Part shown: one piece after another, positions 58,960 to 64,000 of the stretch
Layout of the letters: every line of letters begins with the position of its first letter
Numbering within the stretch: position 1 is the first letter of the stretch
Assembly: GCA_021234535.1 (NCBI GenBank)
Contig: CM037846.1
Span: 15,078,150 to 15,142,149, forward strand
DNA: 64,000 nucleotides
Source of the DNA: Stichopus chloronotus
Taxonomy: Eukaryota; Echinodermata; Holothuroidea; Aspidochirotida; Stichopodidae
Direction of reading: 5' to 3'
The notes under the pieces: generated by a model
The model's input: the letters and a program-made list of their open reading frames with translations, nothing else
Told to the model about the DNA's origin: nothing
Database searches by the model: none
Made by a program: the position numbers and the translations under genes

Positions 58960-59795
58960 GATGAAATTTAGCGGTCGTCTGGTCGTCCGAGACGACCAAA
59001 ATTTCTGTAGGACGACCAAAGTTACTACCTTAGGTCGTCCTTTGGACGACCAAATTTTACCCCTGGTCATTTATATTGTGACACAATGCGTACAACTCAA
59101 CACTGAGATGCAACCAAAATATTTAACATGCATGAACTCCATTCCAAAACATCTGTTTTCTTTCACAAAAAACCGCCAAAACAACCTGAAATCCACGGTA
59201 CGTAAAACGCCAAACAAACAGCCTCAGTGTACAATCATGTTTCAACTGATTTTACTGTACCAGACATGCAAATACAGTACACAGCAAGTACCAGATAGAT
59301 GAATCGCAGTCGAAGAATTCGGCCATATGTGCCACGTGCTAGGAGAGCTGGTATGAATTTTCTAAATAGTGATAGTACCATTCAAGATTAGTGATGTATC
59401 ATATTTTGATTTGAAACAAACATTATATTATACAGAGATTTTCTTCTATATGATATATACAGTACTTTACAGCATCAGTGATTCTAGATAATGACATTTT
59501 TTTTTATTATCGAAGTGAAAAGGTGGAATTTTACAAGCCTCCTTCTGGAAACCCCCCCCCCCCCCTTCCCTTTTGAGAAACCCTGAGCATTACTTTTAAG
59601 TTACAAGTCAGTAGTATAATTTAGCTGTGGAAAGTTTCACCCTGTATAAGAAAGACAAACATGGTCTTGACTGTGGAAAATACACATTTTGCACATTTCT
59701 TGTTTTTATATGTCCGTTGTGGAGGACGACCAAATTTTTGGGAGGACAACCAAATTTTTGCAGCTGGTTGTCCTTCAGACAACCATTTTCAGTTG
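58960..59795. repeat. GGACGACC/GGTCGTCC repeat clusters
   Basis: At 58972-59055 the word GGTCGTC or its complement GACGACC occurs about seven times, usually followed by AAA(A/T)TTT. A diverged cluster lies at 59720-59790 (GGAGGACGACC, GGAGGACAACC, GGTTGTCC, GACAACC). Confidence 0.7.
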
Positions 59796-60459
59796 CTTAA
59801 GGATCATCCCTGTGATGGCACTCCACTTAGACAGCAGCTTAGGTTTTCCTCCTTTTCTGTCATCAGCGAATGGCTACCCTAGTCCTACGAGCGGCTGCGT
59901 TAGCCTCTAGTCTAGGTTAGCCCAGCCTTGAACAGGGCTGTGCATTTCGTTACACGGCTTAAGCTCACTACAGTCCACATCACAGTCTTTGTGCTGCTAA
60001 CACAAATTTTGCACCCATTACAGTAGCCGACCCTCGTCCAGGTCGTTAACTCTCATGCTCACAAACATCTGTGTTTTCTTCACAAACTTTACACACACCA
60101 TCTCTGGCACTACTGACATTCACCTTTCTGCATAAGCTTTACCAAAATATGAAAAAATGGATGAATCTTGAAAAAAAAAATGAACATAACAATATTCAGT
60201 TGTTACGCAGCTGTGCCCATGTTTGCAAGCCTTTGAGTGAGTGAACAATGCTGAATTTTCCTGTTTTGTGCTTGGAATGGGCACCAAATAGTTTTATCAA
60301 TAATCTCATAGTTAAGCTGTACTTCCATATCTATGAAAGTATTGTACGAACCATTTTTGCTGATTTTGGGGCATTTTGTAGGGGGAGTTAAATTTGTGTT
60401 AGCGGGCCAAGGGCTGTGGTGATGAGTGTAACGTAATGCAAAGCAATGTTCCTGGGCTA

Positions 60460-60940
60460 GTCCTTCAAACAATTAGGCCTAGGCTGTATGTCCAAGTCCA
60501 GACTGTATTTTTGTAGGCTAACTTAGGCCTTGCCTAAAACAGTTAGGCATATGTTCGACCTAGAATAGGCATAGGGATAACTTACCTGTTCTATTTGTTG
60601 GCTTGCGCTAGGCTTAACTTAGCTACAGTAGTGTAAGTTCACGCCTAGCCTTTACGTATGTTCCTTCTTAGGCCTACCTAGCACCAACCATAACTGATTG
60701 GTGGCAATAATTAACTTTGGTAATAAGCATTACGTTAGTAATTGACAGCTAGACCTAATGTCTCATATCTAGTGTAAGTAATAATTATGTATCTAGGCTA
60801 CATCTAGGTCAAGTAGATGTAACTAGTTAACGTTTGTTAGGCCTAACATGATTAAGGCCCGAGGCTAGCCCTCACTTAGCCCAAATTTACAGTAGGACTA
60901 ACGTTGTTAGGTAAGATAGGATCATAGGGCCTAAGTTAGG
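60460..60940. repeat. AGGCCTA-rich low-complexity stretch
   Basis: Repeated TTAGGCCTA, TAGGCTA and GCCTAGC words across about 480 bp, in the presumed upstream region of the mesothelin-like gene. Confidence 0.6.
60586..60660 (-). other. Candidate 5' non-coding first exon of the mesothelin-like gene
   Basis: Exon 1 of the coding set begins at a clear acceptor (polypyrimidine tract then TTAG at 57064-57065), so at least one upstream untranslated exon must exist. The best donor I found upstream on the minus strand is AACAG followed by GTAAGTTA, ending an exon at 60586. The 5' limit given here is arbitrary. No TATA box is evident. Other donors in 57100-61300 remain possible. Confidence 0.3.
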
Positions 60941-63360
60941 GTAGGCGGTCATGACGGAGAATTTAATGATATCAATAATCAACTCGTCTAGCAATTCACT
61001 TCATTGTTCCTTTGGTTTCAAAGTTTCGGCGTTTAGGACTAAGCCTACCTAAAAATTCTGTCCAAAAGACCAGTGTGGGGCGCGCTCAGCTGATCAGGTT
61101 GAATATATCGTCTGGTCCGATCCCAAGCAGCAGATCATCTAACTGTACAGAAAGGTTTTGACATTTGAAACGGCTGCAGTACTATTGCTAATTAGAGACC
61201 AGCGCATGCATGCGCATGACCGCGGAATGGGCAGTACATACGTCTCTAGCTCTAAAGGCTATATCGTACGTATGTGTACATGCATTTAGCCTTGATTTGG
61301 GGGGAAAAGTGTGGCTGCCAGGAAATGACTCCGTGGACACAAACTGTGAAACAACCCACTAACGTAGTCGGTTGCTACGCACCCCAAGGGAATGCCATTT
61401 GCGTTTACTGAAACTCCCATAACGAGGATGAAACTTTACAAACGCTGTGGTAATTTGACTTATCTAAAGTTATCAGTGTAATCTGTTTCTGTGGAGGCAC
61501 CAGCTGGACTTTCAGATTTGGTAGTAGAGGGGCGTGAGGGTATTGGAGGGCAAAAGAAACTGTTGGGGGCAAAAAAGAAACTACCAGGGGGAAAAACTTC
61601 GCGAAATCGAGCGAGGGGAGGCGAACTTACAGAGTGGTTTCAAGCGCCCCGTCTTATTGCCCCTGGTCGGGAGTCTGAATCCAGGGGAAAGCCCACTGTG
61701 GGGTTCCAAGGGCGAAGCTACGAACTCTGAGATTTTGCATATGTCTGGTTGAAAAAAATATTCTCAGGATAGTACTTAGGCCACAGGCCTTTGGAACGCA
61801 AACTTCCAAACGCTTTTAAGGGGAAATCAGGGTTTATTTTCACAATTTGTTTCACTACAATTCCCCACCAGTATCTTACAATGACTTATAACTAACAAAT
61901 ATGATCAAGATTATCTTAAAACATGTGGACAATTTCGAGAAAAGAGTCAAATTCGGTATAATCGTGTACAGGAGGCTGTCTTGTCTTGTACATGAACGAT
62001 TATTTTTTGTACCCGACAAATATTACGAGTTCTCATTCAACATGCAGTCACTAACGCAATAATTACCGTTTCTTCTACCTTCAAACACCTCCCCAGCGTC
62101 TCTATATTTCGGTGTACAATCAGTTTAGAAAGAAAAATCAACTAAAGAAGAATTTTGTCAGCCAATCTCTGATTTCCCCTTTAATTAATTTGGGTCAATT
62201 CTTCATAGTTGACAAGATAAAAACGAACCATATCCGAAAGTTTTGTACCCAAAACGATCACTTGCTCATTTTATACTTAAATTTCTAAATCGTTCCGGCT
62301 TAGACATTAATTAATTTGTTATGCTTCGAAATGGTATCTCAGTGTAAACAACTCATGAAATGCCATTTTTTATTCGAAATAGGCCTACATGATATTTTAC
62401 CCTTTCAAAATTTTGTGACGTCATAATTTTTATATGGGGGAATTTCCCCAAAATAATGAGCCACGTGATGCTCACAAAACTATAGTTAGGCCTACTAGTA
62501 AAACGAATTCTTCTCCTCTTGTTGCCTATGTAGCTCCCAGACATGGTTTAGCTGTATAAATATATTGGTGACTACAAGTTTTAATTTGAAAAACGCATAT
62601 ATTTGCCCATAAGAATCAATCTCATAAAATGATAATTTACGACAAAAGTATGACGTGGCCAATCAAAAAAGCACTCTATGGGTGTGCAGTAGTATGAACA
62701 TCACACATCCAGTTTAGCCAGATACTAAAACACAACCCCGAAAACTGCATAAGACGAAAACCCTAAAGATACACCATGCGCTCACACACTATGACGCATC
62801 TGTGAGGTTTATGATCGCAACTTTTCTGTATGGGTGGATCCAAGGGCAAAGATCTGGTCCCTGGAATTAGGCTCTGAGGGTTTAGCATATATATCTCTAG
62901 GGTAAAAGAAAAATAAGTTTCAGGAGAGGAATAATTTTGTTCAAAGTGTGACTTAATGTATGGACTTAAGAAGCAAAATGTATTTCCGGTTGTAGTCCCA
63001 GTTTTAATAAATTATCCCTTTTTTTTTGTTTCAGAAATTTGCACACTTGGCAGATTGCCAATTGGATGTCAATGATCACCGTCTTGTGTGGCAAGTCTAA
63101 ACAATGACCACTTCCGTGATAACAATAACAACAAAAGATGTTTACCTGTAACCTCACCCACATGCAAAGAATGTATATGAATGTAAGGTCTTAACAGCTG
63201 TTACTCACACAGTTGCCGACAGAAACAGAATTCGGGCCTGTACTCTAGACGTGACAAAGTAACGCTTCAAGTTACCTTCATGAATTTTTCATGTTTTCAG
63301 AAGAGATATGCCTAATTTTTTTTCAGAGGTGATCTGTTATTGTGTTTTGGAAAATGAAGA
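60941..63360. other. 5' flank without a supported gene
   Basis: It has locally more CpG around 61075-61260, then a G-rich block (61490-61740) with overlapping chance open frames, then AT-rich DNA. No splice-consistent gene seen. Confidence 0.4.
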
Positions 63361-63365
63361 CGTAT

Positions 63366-63412
63366 CATGGTGGTACCCACACTGAAGGTCCGGCCTGAGT
63401 CAAGCATGGTGA
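63366..63412 (+). CDS. Weak candidate first exon of a plus-strand gene
   Basis: An ATG in good context (TATCATGG) opens about 15 codons up to AA followed by GTAAGTAG, a good donor. No homology recognised; without the splice the frame stops after 16 codons. The chance of coincidence is substantial. Confidence 0.15.
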
Positions 63413-63974
63413 AGTAAGTAGTCTTGGGGTCACCAATTGCACCTCCCTGGCCTAGGCCCTACAGCACTCTACGAAGTTCAACATTTTGTGGTAAAAGTTC
63501 AGACAGAAAGAAAAAAAAACGTGCGGTAGATCTCCAGAGAGTTTAGGTTTTGGTTTAGGAGACCGTATTATGGATGGGGTAGTGGTTCGAAGTAAAGACT
63601 GGGGATACACTCTCGTCCGTCGGATGGGGACGTTAAATGGCATTGCCGGGAGCAGGTTTGGGTTTGTATGGGATTGTTAATTTGTTCACCCCTGCCTCGC
63701 TACCATCTGGACAACAATGTGTGTTCATCCACGATCAACATTGGATAAGATCTTTCATGAGTCTTCAGATTTTCTGTTCCTCAAAATTTCAAATTCAAGT
63801 TTCCTTTCAGCTCAAATTTATTATTCCTCTGCAACACCTTAAATTAATATCAGTATAGTCATAAGTTACTCCTAAGTTATATGACGACTTAAGAATTGAT
63901 AACATCCTTCTCACTAAGATGGCGGCATGCAATGGGCTACGAGGACTCATCCTATGGGCAGGAACAATTTATGG

Positions 63975-64000
63975 AAACAAACAAACAAACAAACAAACAA
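63975..64000. repeat. AAAC microsatellite at the window edge
   Basis: Six AAAC units run to the last base of the window. Confidence 0.9.

Noticed and set aside
61491..61752. Two overlapping 70-80 codon plus-strand open frames in a G-rich block
   Set aside because: Low-complexity Gly/Lys/Arg translation of purine-rich DNA, with no motif and no splice context.
1..64000. CRISPR arrays, tRNA or rRNA genes, bacterial operons
   Set aside because: Repeats are satellites and microsatellites without unique spacers; no tRNA or rRNA signature seen; the window is eukaryotic.

Overview
Eukaryotic, AT-rich, repeat-laden genomic DNA with intron-split genes, no bacterial gene organisation, and no tRNA or rRNA gene that I could see. 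Spliced receptor and adhesion genes, frequent poly-G/poly-C runs, AGGCCTA-rich stretches, CA/AATG/AGAC microsatellites and many dispersed repeats suggest a marine invertebrate deuterostome. An echinoderm, possibly a sea cucumber, is my best guess, but nothing here proves it.

Layout. (1) 58-10587, minus strand: the first two coding exons of a secreted or membrane protein. Exon 1 (10527-10587) encodes a signal peptide. Exon 2 (58-315) encodes part of an LDL-receptor class B (YWTD) beta-propeller. A 10.2 kb intron separates them, and the gene leaves the window on the left. (2) 10588-19330: intergenic DNA with dispersed repeats. (3) 20105-57036, minus strand: a complete gene that I reconstructed exon by exon. 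Thirty coding exons, two of them microexons of 14 and 23 nt, join into one uninterrupted frame of 1,440 codons. A non-coding first exon may end at 60586. The product has a signal peptide, a heavily N-glycosylated N-terminal region, a long series of stereocilin/otoancorin/mesothelin-type helical repeats, an RRKKR convertase site near residues 1066-1070, a mesothelin-like C-terminal part with four appropriately placed cysteines, an acidic Pro/Thr/Glu stalk, and a hydrophobic tail suggesting a GPI anchor (or a short membrane segment). (4) 57064-64000: 5' flank of that gene with AGGCCTA-rich DNA, GGACGACC repeats and other repeats. Two weak candidate first exons of plus-strand genes lie near the right edge.

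The introns of the mesothelin-like gene hold at least five blocks of an unusual repeat. It has ~145 bp tandem units whose core is TGACCTTTGACCT, a perfect DR1 nuclear-receptor site on the opposite strand, and most blocks finish in a CA-rich microsatellite. All blocks lie in the same orientation. Other intronic structures are a foldback element (49361-50109), a near-identical 183 bp tandem duplication (27062-27424) and a 70 bp tandem repeat that begins at a splice donor (40440-40620).

Functionally the main gene reads as an invertebrate mesothelin-type precursor: a large N-terminal fragment that could be released by a furin-like protease, and a ~370-residue C-terminal part held at the cell surface. 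All exon limits come from reading splice signals and frame by eye and have no transcript support.
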